From the NCBI GenBank assembly GCA_012963075.1, contig DTWI01000053.1, forward strand, positions 1 to 12,782: a stretch of 12,782 nucleotides of DNA. The letters are read 5' to 3'. The notes beneath the pieces were generated by a model. The model was not told the DNA's origin. It ran no database searches and saw only the letters and a program-made list of their open reading frames with translations. This document shows, one piece after another, positions 5,282 through 12,782 of the stretch. The position numbers were made by a program, and so were the translations under genes. How positions within the stretch are numbered: the stretch's first letter is position 1; each line of letters starts with the position of its first letter. The stretch comes from Fidelibacterota bacterium. Its GTDB lineage: Bacteria > Marinisomatota > Marinisomatia > Marinisomatales > Marinisomataceae.

Positions 5282-8101
5282 ATGAGAAAGCTATTTAATA
5301 TGGTAGCACTTGTTATGATGACCGGTTTTATGTTTGCACAGGGTTCAGTATCAGGTACCGTTACTGACTCAGGGGGCAATGCCCTTTATGGTGCAAATGT
5401 AGTAATTGAAGGAACATCATCAGGTGCAGCAACGGCAGCTGACGGTTCATATTCAGTCGACGATCTAGCAAGTGGTTCTTATACTTTAACTGCTTCATAT
5501 ATCGGATATGGGTCTTCAAGCGTGTCTGTCAATGTAGATGGTGCTGCAACAGCAAACTTTTCACTATCATTTAGTGCAGTTGCTGGTTCTGAAGTCTCAG
5601 TTCTTGGATCTCGTTTCCAAAGAAATGCAGACGAACAAGCAGTTCCTGTGGAAGTTATTACAGAACTTGAAATTCGTGCAACTGGACTGACTGAAACAAG
5701 TCAATTGTTGCAAGCTTTAGTTCCGTCTTATAACGCTCCTCGTGGCTACATTACTGATGGTTCAGATCACATGAGACCTGCTACATTGCGTGGTATGGCA
5801 CCAGGGCATGTTCTTGTACTGGTAAACGGTAAAAGACGTCATTCAGGTGCTCTAGTGCACGTTAACGGTTCTGTTGGACGTGGTTCAACACAAGTTGACC
5901 TAAATGCAATTCCATCAAGTGCAATCGCGAAAATCGAAGTATTGCGTGATGGTGCAGCAGCGAAATATGGTTCTGATGCTATCGCCGGTGTAATCAACAT
6001 AATTTTAAAAGAAACAGGCGGTGCAGATGTTAGTATAACATATGGTCAAAGTTACTCTTTCTTTGAAAGAGGCTATGGATCTGATGAAGCATTAATCGCA
6101 GGCCAAGATGAAAGTACTTACGGTTGGGACAGTGACCCAGGCCACAATGGATCAGGCTATTTACCATTTACTGGTGAAAGAGGCTGGGCTAGAAGTGGAA
6201 TGCAAACTGTTAAGAAAACCGATGGTAAAAATTTAATCTTCCATGCTGGTAGTGGTTTAAGCATGTTTGGTGGAAATCTTTACATAAGTGGACAACTCCG
6301 CGATGGTGGACGTACAAACCGTACTGGTCTAGATCCTAGAATGCAGTACTTTGGTACAGATGCAAGCGGACAACTCACTAAAAGTGGATCAGCTACAGTC
6401 ACTCCAGATCCAAGAGAAGCTTCTTTCAATAGAGAGAATCATCGTATTGGTCGTGGAGAATTTGAACAAGTAAGCATGATGTTTAATGGTAGTTTCCCAA
6501 TGGAAAGAGGGACATTCTATACTTTTGGTGGATTCAATACCCGTAATGGAGAAAGTGGTTGTTATTATAGACGAGCTCAAGACAATCGTACTCTTCGTGC
6601 ATGGTATCCAGACGGATTCTTGCCACTAATTAGTCCAGAACTAACTGATAAATCTTTTGCAGCTGGTATGAAGGGACTAATTGGAGATTACGCATATGAC
6701 ATTAGCCTTACTACTGGTGGCAATGACTTTGCATGGGGAATGCAAAATAGTCATAACGCAACTTTTGGTACTAGTGATGGACAACAGTCTGATTTTGATT
6801 TAGGAACATTAGGTTATAAACAAACTTCACTAAACGCTGATTTTACAACCGTAGTAGATATGGAAGGTTTTGCTGGACCAGTAAATCTTGCATTCGGTTT
6901 GGAACTGCGTAGTGAAAACTATACAATTGAAGCTGGTGAAGAAGCAGGATATGCTGACGGTGGATTTGATGTATTAGACGGTCCAAGCGCTGGCGCAGGC
7001 GCTGCGGTTGGTTGTCAATGTTTACCAGGACTTGCTCCTGCAAACGAAGGCGATCGTGATAGAGACGCGTTAAGTGTATACTTTGACGCAGAAGCCGATG
7101 TGCTTGACAATCTTCTTATCGGTGTAGCAGTTAGAGCAGAAGATTATAGCGACTTTGGAAACACAATAAATGGTAAAATTGCAATGAGATATGAATTACA
7201 AGAAAACTTAGCATTAAGAGCTTCTGTAAGCACTGGCTTTAGAGCTCCTGCATTACAAGAAGCGTATTTCTCATCTATTGCAACTAACTTTATTGATGGA
7301 ATACCTTATGAAGTAGGAACATTCCCTGTTGATACCGAACCAGCATTAGCTCTTGGTGCAAGAGATCTTGAACCAGAAACTTCTAGCAATCTTTCAGCTG
7401 GTATGACATTCAAGAATGATATGGCTTCACTAGCAGTAGATGCTTATAAGATTACTGTTGAAGATCGTATTGGACTTTCTGAAACCTTTAAGGGCGCAGG
7501 AATGGTTCAATTCTTCCAAGAAAGAAACATTGCAGCAGCAGCTGGTAGATGGTTCTTTAACGGAGTTGACACTGAGACTAATGGTTTAGATATTGTTTCT
7601 ACTCTAAACTTTGATATTCCTAATGGACACTTGTTACTTAAGAGTGCAATGAACTTCACTGATACTGAAGTAACCAATAAAGGAGAACTTGAAACTCCTT
7701 CCAATTTAGCAGACTATACAGATCAAGTGCTTCTTGGACGTGCAAACACCGTGAGATATGAAAACTCTGGTCCCGACCATGTTTTCCAATTCTCAGCAAT
7801 GGTTCAAAAACCAACATGTAACTACATGGTGAAATTGAACAATTGGGGTGAAGTAACAATTCCATCTGGAACAGAAGAAAGAGAACAAGTTCTTTCTTCA
7901 AAATGGACATTAGATGCTGAATATTCATTCCAGCTATCTAGTCAAACACGTTTATCTTTAGGGGTAAACAATGCATTTGACACATACCCAGACAAGACTA
8001 TTAAAAGAAATAGTTTCAATGGAATATTCCAACATTCTGGTTATAGTCCTTTTGGATTTAATGGACGTTATCTATACGCTCGTGTAAATATGAGCTTATA
8101 A
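5282..8101 (+). CDS. TonB-dependent outer membrane receptor with carboxypeptidase-like N-domain
   Basis: Outer membrane beta-barrel transporter that takes up a scarce nutrient using energy passed on by TonB. With the ATG at 5282 it has 939 residues. Residues 1-20 are a signal peptide ending in FAQ. Residues 21 to about 98 form a carboxypeptidase-regulatory-like beta-sandwich (GTVTDSGGNALYGANVVIEG and GSYTLTASYIGYG). The plug domain (about 117-244) includes LRGMAPGHVLVLVNGKRRH (169-187), VDLNAIPSSAIAKIEVLRDG (205-224) and AAKYGSDAIAGVINIIL (226-242). The rest is barrel, ending in RYLYARVNMSL. The RDGAAAxYGSDAIAGVINI plug is typical of a large subgroup whose substrates range from iron chelates to sugars, so the cargo cannot be named. 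Four cysteines (427, 578, 580, 846) are present, two in a CQC triplet in an extracellular-loop-like segment. The gene is richer in G+C (about 43% in a sampled line) than its neighbours, as expected for strong expression. It stands alone between a promoter region and a terminator. Confidence 0.93.
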   Translation: MRKLFNMVALVMMTGFMFAQGSVSGTVTDSGGNALYGANVVIEGTSSGAATAADGSYSVDDLASGSYTLTASYIGYGSSSVSVNVDGAATANFSLSFSAVAGSEVSVLGSRFQRNADEQAVPVEVITELEIRATGLTETSQLLQALVPSYNAPRGYITDGSDHMRPATLRGMAPGHVLVLVNGKRRHSGALVHVNGSVGRGSTQVDLNAIPSSAIAKIEVLRDGAAAKYGSDAIAGVINIILKETGGADVSITYGQSYSFFERGYGSDEALIAGQDESTYGWDSDPGHNGSGYLPFTGERGWARSGMQTVKKTDGKNLIFHAGSGLSMFGGNLYISGQLRDGGRTNRTGLDPRMQYFGTDASGQLTKSGSATVTPDPREASFNRENHRIGRGEFEQVSMMFNGSFPMERGTFYTFGGFNTRNGESGCYYRRAQDNRTLRAWYPDGFLPLISPELTDKSFAAGMKGLIGDYAYDISLTTGGNDFAWGMQNSHNATFGTSDGQQSDFDLGTLGYKQTSLNADFTTVVDMEGFAGPVNLAFGLELRSENYTIEAGEEAGYADGGFDVLDGPSAGAGAAVGCQCLPGLAPANEGDRDRDALSVYFDAEADVLDNLLIGVAVRAEDYSDFGNTINGKIAMRYELQENLALRASVSTGFRAPALQEAYFSSIATNFIDGIPYEVGTFPVDTEPALALGARDLEPETSSNLSAGMTFKNDMASLAVDAYKITVEDRIGLSETFKGAGMVQFFQERNIAAAAGRWFFNGVDTETNGLDIVSTLNFDIPNGHLLLKSAMNFTDTEVTNKGELETPSNLADYTDQVLLGRANTVRYENSGPDHVFQFSAMVQKPTCNYMVKLNNWGEVTIPSGTEEREQVLSSKWTLDAEYSFQLSSQTRLSLGVNNAFDTYPDKTIKRNSFNGIFQHSGYSPFGFNGRYLYARVNMSL

Positions 8102-8128
8102 ACTCTAACGTTTAGGAATTAAAATAAT

Positions 8129-8160
8129 AAAAGGCCTCTGTTTTTCAGGGGCTTTTTATT
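8129..8160 (+). terminator. Intrinsic terminator after the receptor gene
   Basis: The stem AAAAGGCCTCTG (8129-8140) pairs with CAGGGGCTTTTT (8146-8157) across a TTTTT loop, with two G-T wobbles, and ends in a T-rich tail. The A-rich left flank suggests it may also work weakly from the other side. It separates the receptor transcript from the gamma-glutamyltranspeptidase gene that begins 18 nt later. Confidence 0.88.
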
Positions 8161-8178
8161 ATCTTCAAATAACTAACG

Positions 8179-9876
8179 ATGACCAATAATTATAAAATAT
8201 TAACCATATTACTTGCCATCCTTGTTACTTGGCAAGCATGGGAGGTATCAAGAACCAATAAAAATGGTGCAGTGTCTTCTACTTCTAAGATTGCATCAGA
8301 TGTTGGAATTAACATTCTTAAAGAAGGAGGAAATGCATTTGATGCCATTGTAGCAACTGGATTTGCTCTAGCAGTAACCTCACCATCTAACGGGAATATT
8401 GGTGGGGGAGGATTTTTAGTTGCTTCTACAACAGATGGAAGATTGGTCAGTTTAGATTTTAGAGAAAAGGCACCACAATTATCATATCAACAAATGTTTC
8501 TTAATGAAAATGGAGATTATGATAGAACTGTTGCGTTAGAATCTCATAAATCATCGGGTGTTCCAGGGACGGTAAATGGTTTACTGAAAATTTTGAATGA
8601 TTATGGATCTGGGAAACTTACTCTAGAAGAAATTCTTGCTCCTGCAATTAATTATGCAGAAAACGGATTTATAGTTAATAAAACTACTGCTTACAGCTTT
8701 AATGCTTATAAAGACCAATTTGGTGATGATGATGGAACAAAAAAGATTTTTATAAAAGAAAACGAATGGACTGCCGGAGATGTAATAGTACAGAAAGATT
8801 TGGCAAAAACTCTTAGGTTAGTCGCACAGTTTGGGAATAAAGGATTTTATGAAGGAGAAACAGCAGATTTAATTGTAGAAGAAATGAATAAAAACGGTGG
8901 ATTAATTACCAAACAAGATTTGTTAGACTATGATTCAGTATATAGAACGCCTGTAACTGGGACTTACAGAGATTATACAATTATTTCTATGGGTCCACCA
9001 AGTTCTGGAGGGACTCTTGTAATACAAATGCTTAATATGCTGGAAAATTTTGATTTGGAATCAATGAACAGAAATTCAACAAAGTTTATACATTTGTTAA
9101 CAGAAACACAACGTTTGGCATACGCTGATAGAGCTATACATTTAGGTGATCCTGATTTTTGGAATAACCCAATTGAAATTCTTACATCGAAAGAATATGC
9201 TAAAGAAAGATTAACCTTAATTTCTATGAATAATGCAACTCCAAGCTCGGAGATTGCACATGGAACATGGGAAGATAAAGAAAGCATGGAAACAACCCAT
9301 TATTCTGTTATGGATAAAGAAGGGAATGTTGTTGGTATTACCACCACACTAAACTTAAGTTATGGAAACAAAAAAGTTGTGGATGGTGGTGGATTTTTAT
9401 TAAATAATGAAATGGATGATTTTTCTTCAAAACCTGGTGTAGGAAATGCATTTGGGTTAATTGGTTTCGATGCAAACGCAATTCAACCTTTTAAAAGACC
9501 CTTAAGCTCCATGACACCAACCATTGTCTTAAACAAAGACAATGAGGCAATTCTTACAGTTGGCGCAGCAGGCGGTGCACGTATTATTACAGCTGTTTTG
9601 CAAGTTTTAATCAGTGTATTAGACCATGGATTAGAAATTGATGAAGCAATTGATGCAGCAAGAACACATTCCCAATGGTTACCAGATCAAATTTTCTACG
9701 AAAAAGAAAGTTTAAATAAAAAAACTATAGAAGAATTAAAAAAATTAAATCATACGCTTGAACTAGCAAAATATCGTATTGCTCGTTCTCATGGAATTCA
9801 ATTAAAAAATGGTAAATTTATAACAGGATCAGACAAAAGGGGATCTCGCGATGGCAATCAAGCATCTACATATTAA
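8179..9876 (+). CDS. ggt: Gamma-glutamyltranspeptidase precursor
   Basis: An N-terminal-nucleophile hydrolase that cleaves the gamma-glutamyl bond of glutathione and related compounds and passes the glutamyl group to water or an amine. It is made as a proenzyme that cuts itself into two chains. The predicted cut lies between Glu371 and Thr372 in METTHYSV, making Thr372 the nucleophile. Other family landmarks are GGNAFDAIVATGFAL (50-64), GNIGGGGFL (72-80), FREKAP with the substrate-binding Arg95, GPPSSGGTL (272-280), NNEMDDF (409-415), an intact lid loop, and PLSSMTPTIV (441-450). The oxyanion segment reads GAAGGARI where E. coli has GSPGGSRI. A hydrophobic N-terminal helix (about 7-22) without an obvious cleavage site points to export or membrane anchoring toward the periplasm. 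The 565-residue length is normal. No Shine-Dalgarno is seen. Its 3' end overlaps the next gene by 26 nt. Confidence 0.95.
   Translation: MTNNYKILTILLAILVTWQAWEVSRTNKNGAVSSTSKIASDVGINILKEGGNAFDAIVATGFALAVTSPSNGNIGGGGFLVASTTDGRLVSLDFREKAPQLSYQQMFLNENGDYDRTVALESHKSSGVPGTVNGLLKILNDYGSGKLTLEEILAPAINYAENGFIVNKTTAYSFNAYKDQFGDDDGTKKIFIKENEWTAGDVIVQKDLAKTLRLVAQFGNKGFYEGETADLIVEEMNKNGGLITKQDLLDYDSVYRTPVTGTYRDYTIISMGPPSSGGTLVIQMLNMLENFDLESMNRNSTKFIHLLTETQRLAYADRAIHLGDPDFWNNPIEILTSKEYAKERLTLISMNNATPSSEIAHGTWEDKESMETTHYSVMDKEGNVVGITTTLNLSYGNKKVVDGGGFLLNNEMDDFSSKPGVGNAFGLIGFDANAIQPFKRPLSSMTPTIVLNKDNEAILTVGAAGGARIITAVLQVLISVLDHGLEIDEAIDAARTHSQWLPDQIFYEKESLNKKTIEELKKLNHTLELAKYRIARSHGIQLKNGKFITGSDKRGSRDGNQASTY
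9838..9843 (+). promoter_or_regulatory. Ribosome binding site inside ggt for the lipoprotein gene
   Basis: AGGGGA lies 7 nt before the ATG at 9851, within the last codons of ggt. It supports this overlapping start, which is also required for a complete lipoprotein signal. Confidence 0.6.
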
Positions 9877-10825
9877 TATTATTCTAATTCTTATCTTTAT
9901 TATCAGTTGTGGTGGTGGTGATAAGGCAGTAACACCAGATCCACTAACACCTGATGTTTCATATATTCCTGGACAACATTATGGAGATACATTAGGATAT
10001 ATTGATTACCTTGTAGGCAATACCCCCATTATTATTACTGTACCACATGACGGTACGTTAACTCCATCATCAATCCCTGACAGAACTTCTGGAGTTACAT
10101 CACGAGATATCAATGCCCAAAAAGTTGCAGAACGTTTTGCATATTTCTTTGTACAGCGATCTGGAGGACTATTTCCACACATAATTGTTTCCAATCTCCA
10201 TAGAACCAAATTAGATCCTAATCGAGAAGTGGTGGAAGCAGCTCAAGGAAATTTAGGTGCAGTGCAGGCATATAATGCTTATCATACTTTTATTCAAACT
10301 GCAATTGATACTATTGAAACATATTTTGATTCCGGAGTGTTATTAGATTTACATGGTCATGGTCATGATATTCAGCGATTGGAACTTGGTTATTTATTAG
10401 ACTCAAACGATTTAGGTCTTAGTAATGTTCAAATAAATGCTCCAACATATGTTGCAAAAAGTAGTATTTCACAAATTGCTTCTTTAAGTGCAGCAACTTT
10501 TTCTGAAGTATTAAGAGGACCTACAAGTTTTGGTGGTTTAATTGTAACAAAATCATATAGTTATTCAAGTGCTGGTAGTGGGACTGATGTATATACTTTT
10601 GATGCTGTACCAAGTACAACAACAACATCCCCAGGTACAGACCCATACTTTAGCGGAGGATACACAACTACTACATATGCAGTTGGAGAAATTAATGTTA
10701 TTCAAATTGAAGCTAATTATGATCGTGCACGTGAGACAGCAAGAGGATATGGTGCATTAGCATCAGCTATTGAAGAAGCTTTATTTGACTTCTATAGAGA
10801 ACACACTGGACAACCAATATATTAA
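9851..10825 (+). CDS. N-formylglutamate amidohydrolase-like lipoprotein
   Basis: The first 20 residues form a lipoprotein signal (hydrophobic ILILIFIIS followed by Cys20 and GGGD), so the mature protein should be lipid-anchored in the envelope. The body resembles the N-formylglutamate amidohydrolase family, zinc enzymes that split N-formyl-glutamate into formate and glutamate. It has IIITVPHDG (60-68), SRDINAQKVAERF (84-96), NLHRTKLDPNREV (115-127), DLHGHGHD (166-173) and IQIEANYDRARE (285-296), in the usual order. His67 and His168 are likely metal ligands, by analogy. Known cytoplasmic HutG-type enzymes are shorter and soluble, so both the lipid anchor and a Ser/Thr-rich insert (about 254-279) are unusual. 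The actual substrate is unknown; another amide or peptide-like compound is possible. The gene overlaps ggt by 26 nt with its own ribosome binding site, so the two are probably co-transcribed. It ends convergently with the TPR gene. Confidence 0.75.
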   Translation: MAIKHLHINIILILIFIISCGGGDKAVTPDPLTPDVSYIPGQHYGDTLGYIDYLVGNTPIIITVPHDGTLTPSSIPDRTSGVTSRDINAQKVAERFAYFFVQRSGGLFPHIIVSNLHRTKLDPNREVVEAAQGNLGAVQAYNAYHTFIQTAIDTIETYFDSGVLLDLHGHGHDIQRLELGYLLDSNDLGLSNVQINAPTYVAKSSISQIASLSAATFSEVLRGPTSFGGLIVTKSYSYSSAGSGTDVYTFDAVPSTTTTSPGTDPYFSGGYTTTTYAVGEINVIQIEANYDRARETARGYGALASAIEEALFDFYREHTGQPIY

Positions 10826-11922
10826 TTTTCTAACTGTTTAGCTTTTTGAAGATATTCGTTTGCGGCTATTGGATCTCCATCATTAAAAGATGCTCTATAG
10901 GCTCCTTTGTAATAGGCTGAATTATTTGGATCCATTAAAATTAAATCTTTATAATAGTTTAGGGCGCTTCTCCATCTTTCTGATTCTTCTAGAGTTCGTG
11001 CAAGTCTAAATATAGCCTCGGTATCTTCTTGATTTAAATAAACTGCTTCTTCAAAATGGTATTCTGCTTCGCTTGGATTGCCCTTTTTGAGGTAAATAGT
11101 ACCTAAATTAAAATGTAAATCAGCTTTTTCTTGATCATCCTCTGTTTGTTCAAGCGTTCTACTAAAAATATCTAATGCCTTATCGAAATCATTTCTCCCA
11201 ACATATACTGCTGCTATAGCTTTTAAAACACTAATATCATTTGGATCTATTAATAATGCCCTTTCAAGATATTCAGATGCTATATCTAACTTATCTATAC
11301 GAGTTGCACACTCTCCAGCATTGATAAGAAGTCCAAGCATCTCATCATCAGTACTGCCTTCTATTGCGAGTGATTGATTAATAAAATTCATAGTATTTTC
11401 TTTATCATTTTTTAAAGAATGATAAAGTCCAAGAAGAGCATGTGCTGCAGGTTGGTTTGGATCTAAATTTTTTGCTTGATTTGCAGTTTTAATAGCTTGC
11501 TCGATAAACATATTGTGTTGTTCAACATCTGCTGTTTTATTAATAAGGGATATATAACCTGTTGCTCTAAAATAAATTAGCTGAAAACTTCTAGCCAATG
11601 AAGCAGTAATTGCAGTTTGAATTGGTATTCTAGAATCGTTTCTAGTTGGCCTAATTTTTAAACCTTCTGGAGCGGTACTTGCAAGATCCATGTATTGTTT
11701 TACCTTGGCCCAATCTTGGCTTCTAACATAAACTTTATCTCCTAAATGAAAAGCAGCTGTCCATTTATCCTTTGGATGTTCTACTGCTTGTAAAAGAAAA
11801 AATTCAGCTTGTTTCCAATCTTTATCTTTGATATATACGCTAGCTGAATTCAAAGCTTTCCCTTGAGAAAAAAGCAAAGAAAACATTATTATAAAAAGAA
11901 AAAGTTTTTTTGTATTAATCAT
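10822..11922 (-). CDS. Exported TPR-repeat protein
   Basis: A 366-residue protein with an N-terminal signal peptide (residues 1-20, ending LLFSQ), so it is probably periplasmic or envelope-associated. Tetratricopeptide-like helical pairs are recognisable at about 158-188, 196-228, 230-262, 269-302 and 304-334. The clearest are ASEYLERALLIDPND (215-229), ADLHFNLGTIYLKKG (267-281) and ALNYYKDLILMDPNN (320-334). Such arrays bind partner proteins; no catalytic motif is seen and the partner is unknown. The gene lies 46 nt downstream of the sugar kinase on the same strand and may share its transcript. A purine-rich GAAAGAA occurs shortly before the start. The stop codon shares TTAA (10822-10825) with the stop of the lipoprotein gene on the other strand, leaving no space for a separate terminator. 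Confidence 0.85.
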   Translation of the reverse strand: MINTKKLFLFIIMFSLLFSQGKALNSASVYIKDKDWKQAEFFLLQAVEHPKDKWTAAFHLGDKVYVRSQDWAKVKQYMDLASTAPEGLKIRPTRNDSRIPIQTAITASLARSFQLIYFRATGYISLINKTADVEQHNMFIEQAIKTANQAKNLDPNQPAAHALLGLYHSLKNDKENTMNFINQSLAIEGSTDDEMLGLLINAGECATRIDKLDIASEYLERALLIDPNDISVLKAIAAVYVGRNDFDKALDIFSRTLEQTEDDQEKADLHFNLGTIYLKKGNPSEAEYHFEEAVYLNQEDTEAIFRLARTLEESERWRSALNYYKDLILMDPNNSAYYKGAYRASFNDGDPIAANEYLQKAKQLEN

Positions 11923-11968
11923 CTAATATTCTTTCGATTGGTCAAGTTAGTATTATTATACAGAGATT

Positions 11969-12782
11969 TCAAGTTGTAAGACTAGATTCAAGCCATTTTT
12001 TTCTTAATGTATATTCTTCCTCTGAAAATGAAATAAGTCCCCTATGTGCAATGTCTTCAATACAAAATGATGCCATCACTGACCCCTCTACCATGGCTTC
12101 TTTGATATCAGCTCCATTCATTAAACTAGATATTAGTCCACCAGCAAAACTATCTCCAGCCCCAGTTGTGTCCATAACTTGATCAACATAATATGCTGCA
12201 ATAGAGAAATTGTCTTGATTATTAAAAAACGAGGCCCCTTCTTCTCCTCTTTTAATAATTAGACTTTTAACGCCCATATCTAGAATACACTTAGCAATAT
12301 CGTCTAGTGAAGGATTTGAAAGTTTAGATAGATATAATGCCTCATTATAGTTAATACATAATAAATCAGAATGATACATAGTTTTCTTCAAATCTTCTAG
12401 TGCAATATCAATATATAATTTAAATGTATCTAATATGATAAAAGGTTTTGTTTCTATTTGGTCTAAAATAGCTAATTGTACTCTTGGTGATGTATTCCCC
12501 AAAAGAAGGTATTCACACTGTTTTGATTCACTAGATAATACAGGCAAACAACATTCAGCAATGCCTGGATTAACATATAGCGTTTCTCTATTAGAAAAAT
12601 CTGGTGCATATTCTCCGCCCCATGTAAATGTTTTTCCATTAGCAATCATTAAATCATCAAGAGTAATTGAATAGTTCTTTAGTAGATTTAAATATTGATC
12701 TGGAAAATCGCTTCCAACGACTCCAACAAGCTGACATCCTTTGTTAGAAGTAGATAATAAGGCATAGGAAGCAGATCCACCT
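11969..12782 (-). CDS. PfkB-family carbohydrate kinase, 5' end outside the window
   Basis: The frame is open to the right edge, so 270 codons are seen and perhaps 40 residues of the N-terminus are missing; an internal Met at 12647-12649 is not the true start. The visible part begins with GGSASYALLS, the glycine-rich substrate-site segment of ribokinase-like enzymes, followed by LVGVVGSDFP. Near the C-terminus is the PfkB signature DTTGAGDSFAGG (coded by 12137-12172). In it the catalytic base is the second Asp (codon 12152-12154) and the preceding GAG forms the anion hole for ATP transfer. KRGEEGAS just upstream is the usual ATP-site strand. The enzyme phosphorylates a sugar or nucleoside hydroxyl; which one cannot be told. 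The GGSASY plus TFTWGGEY and NRETL pattern resembles a PfkB subgroup annotated simply as sugar kinase. The TPR gene follows 46 nt downstream. Confidence 0.9.
   Translation of the reverse strand, partial: GGSASYALLSTSNKGCQLVGVVGSDFPDQYLNLLKNYSITLDDLMIANGKTFTWGGEYAPDFSNRETLYVNPGIAECCLPVLSSESKQCEYLLLGNTSPRVQLAILDQIETKPFIILDTFKLYIDIALEDLKKTMYHSDLLCINYNEALYLSKLSNPSLDDIAKCILDMGVKSLIIKRGEEGASFFNNQDNFSIAAYYVDQVMDTTGAGDSFAGGLISSLMNGADIKEAMVEGSVMASFCIEDIAHRGLISFSEEEYTLRKKWLESSLTT

Noticed and set aside
7656..7928. Minus-strand open frame of 90 codons inside the TonB receptor gene
   Set aside because: Its composition mirrors the receptor barrel codons, with no start signal or domain. Other opposite-strand frames at 6389, 6843 and 7507 were dropped for the same reason.
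8973..9287. Minus-strand open frame of 104 codons inside ggt
   Set aside because: It covers conserved gamma-glutamyltranspeptidase segments on the other strand and shows no family features.
12435..12674. Plus-strand open frame of 79 codons opposite the sugar kinase
   Set aside because: The opposite frame codes conserved PfkB sequence continuously to the window edge, so this one is a shadow.

Overview
The window is an AT-rich bacterial chromosome segment (roughly 30% G+C in most genes sampled by eye). It is densely packed with housekeeping and envelope genes. Several features suggest a Gram-negative marine lineage of the Fibrobacteres-Chlorobi-Bacteroidetes (FCB) side: a TonB-dependent receptor with an N-terminal carboxypeptidase-regulatory-like domain, signal peptides ending in ...FAQ or ...FSQ, a single-chain glycyl-tRNA synthetase, and an exact match to the Bacteroidetes -7 promoter motif. 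My best guess is Candidatus Marinimicrobia (SAR406) or a close relative. That is inference from style, not from a marker-gene comparison.

Layout. Positions 1-102 are a G+C-richer stretch (51 of the first 100 bases) that I cannot assign. It is followed by a perfect 30-nt A/T palindrome and a sigma70-like promoter candidate. Next comes a tight plus-strand cluster, 175-5135: DNA topoisomerase I (topA), the apocytochrome c thiol protein CcmH, glycyl-tRNA synthetase (glyQS) and a Bax-inhibitor-1/YccA-type membrane protein. The junctions are a 1-nt overlap, 9 nt and 6 nt, so the four are probably co-transcribed. A 146-nt intergenic region (5136-5281) holds short repeats and a Bacteroidetes-like promoter motif ahead of a large TonB-dependent receptor (5282-8101). 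The receptor is closed by a clear intrinsic terminator at 8129-8160.

A second plus-strand pair follows: a gamma-glutamyltranspeptidase (8179-9876) overlapping by 26 nt a lipoprotein that resembles N-formylglutamate amidohydrolases (9851-10825). Both families cleave bonds on glutamate or glutamyl compounds and both proteins are predicted to be exported, so the pair may be a small envelope module for scavenging glutamate-containing compounds. On the minus strand, a PfkB-family sugar kinase that runs off the right edge (11969-12782) is followed by an exported TPR-repeat protein (10822-11922). The TPR gene ends convergently with the lipoprotein gene, and their stop codons share 4 nt.

I found no tRNA, rRNA, CRISPR array, integrase or complete insertion sequence. 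No clearly new multi-gene system is visible. The points most worth a second look are the unexplained left edge with its palindrome, the gamma-glutamyltranspeptidase/amidohydrolase pair, and the repeat-rich leader of the receptor gene.
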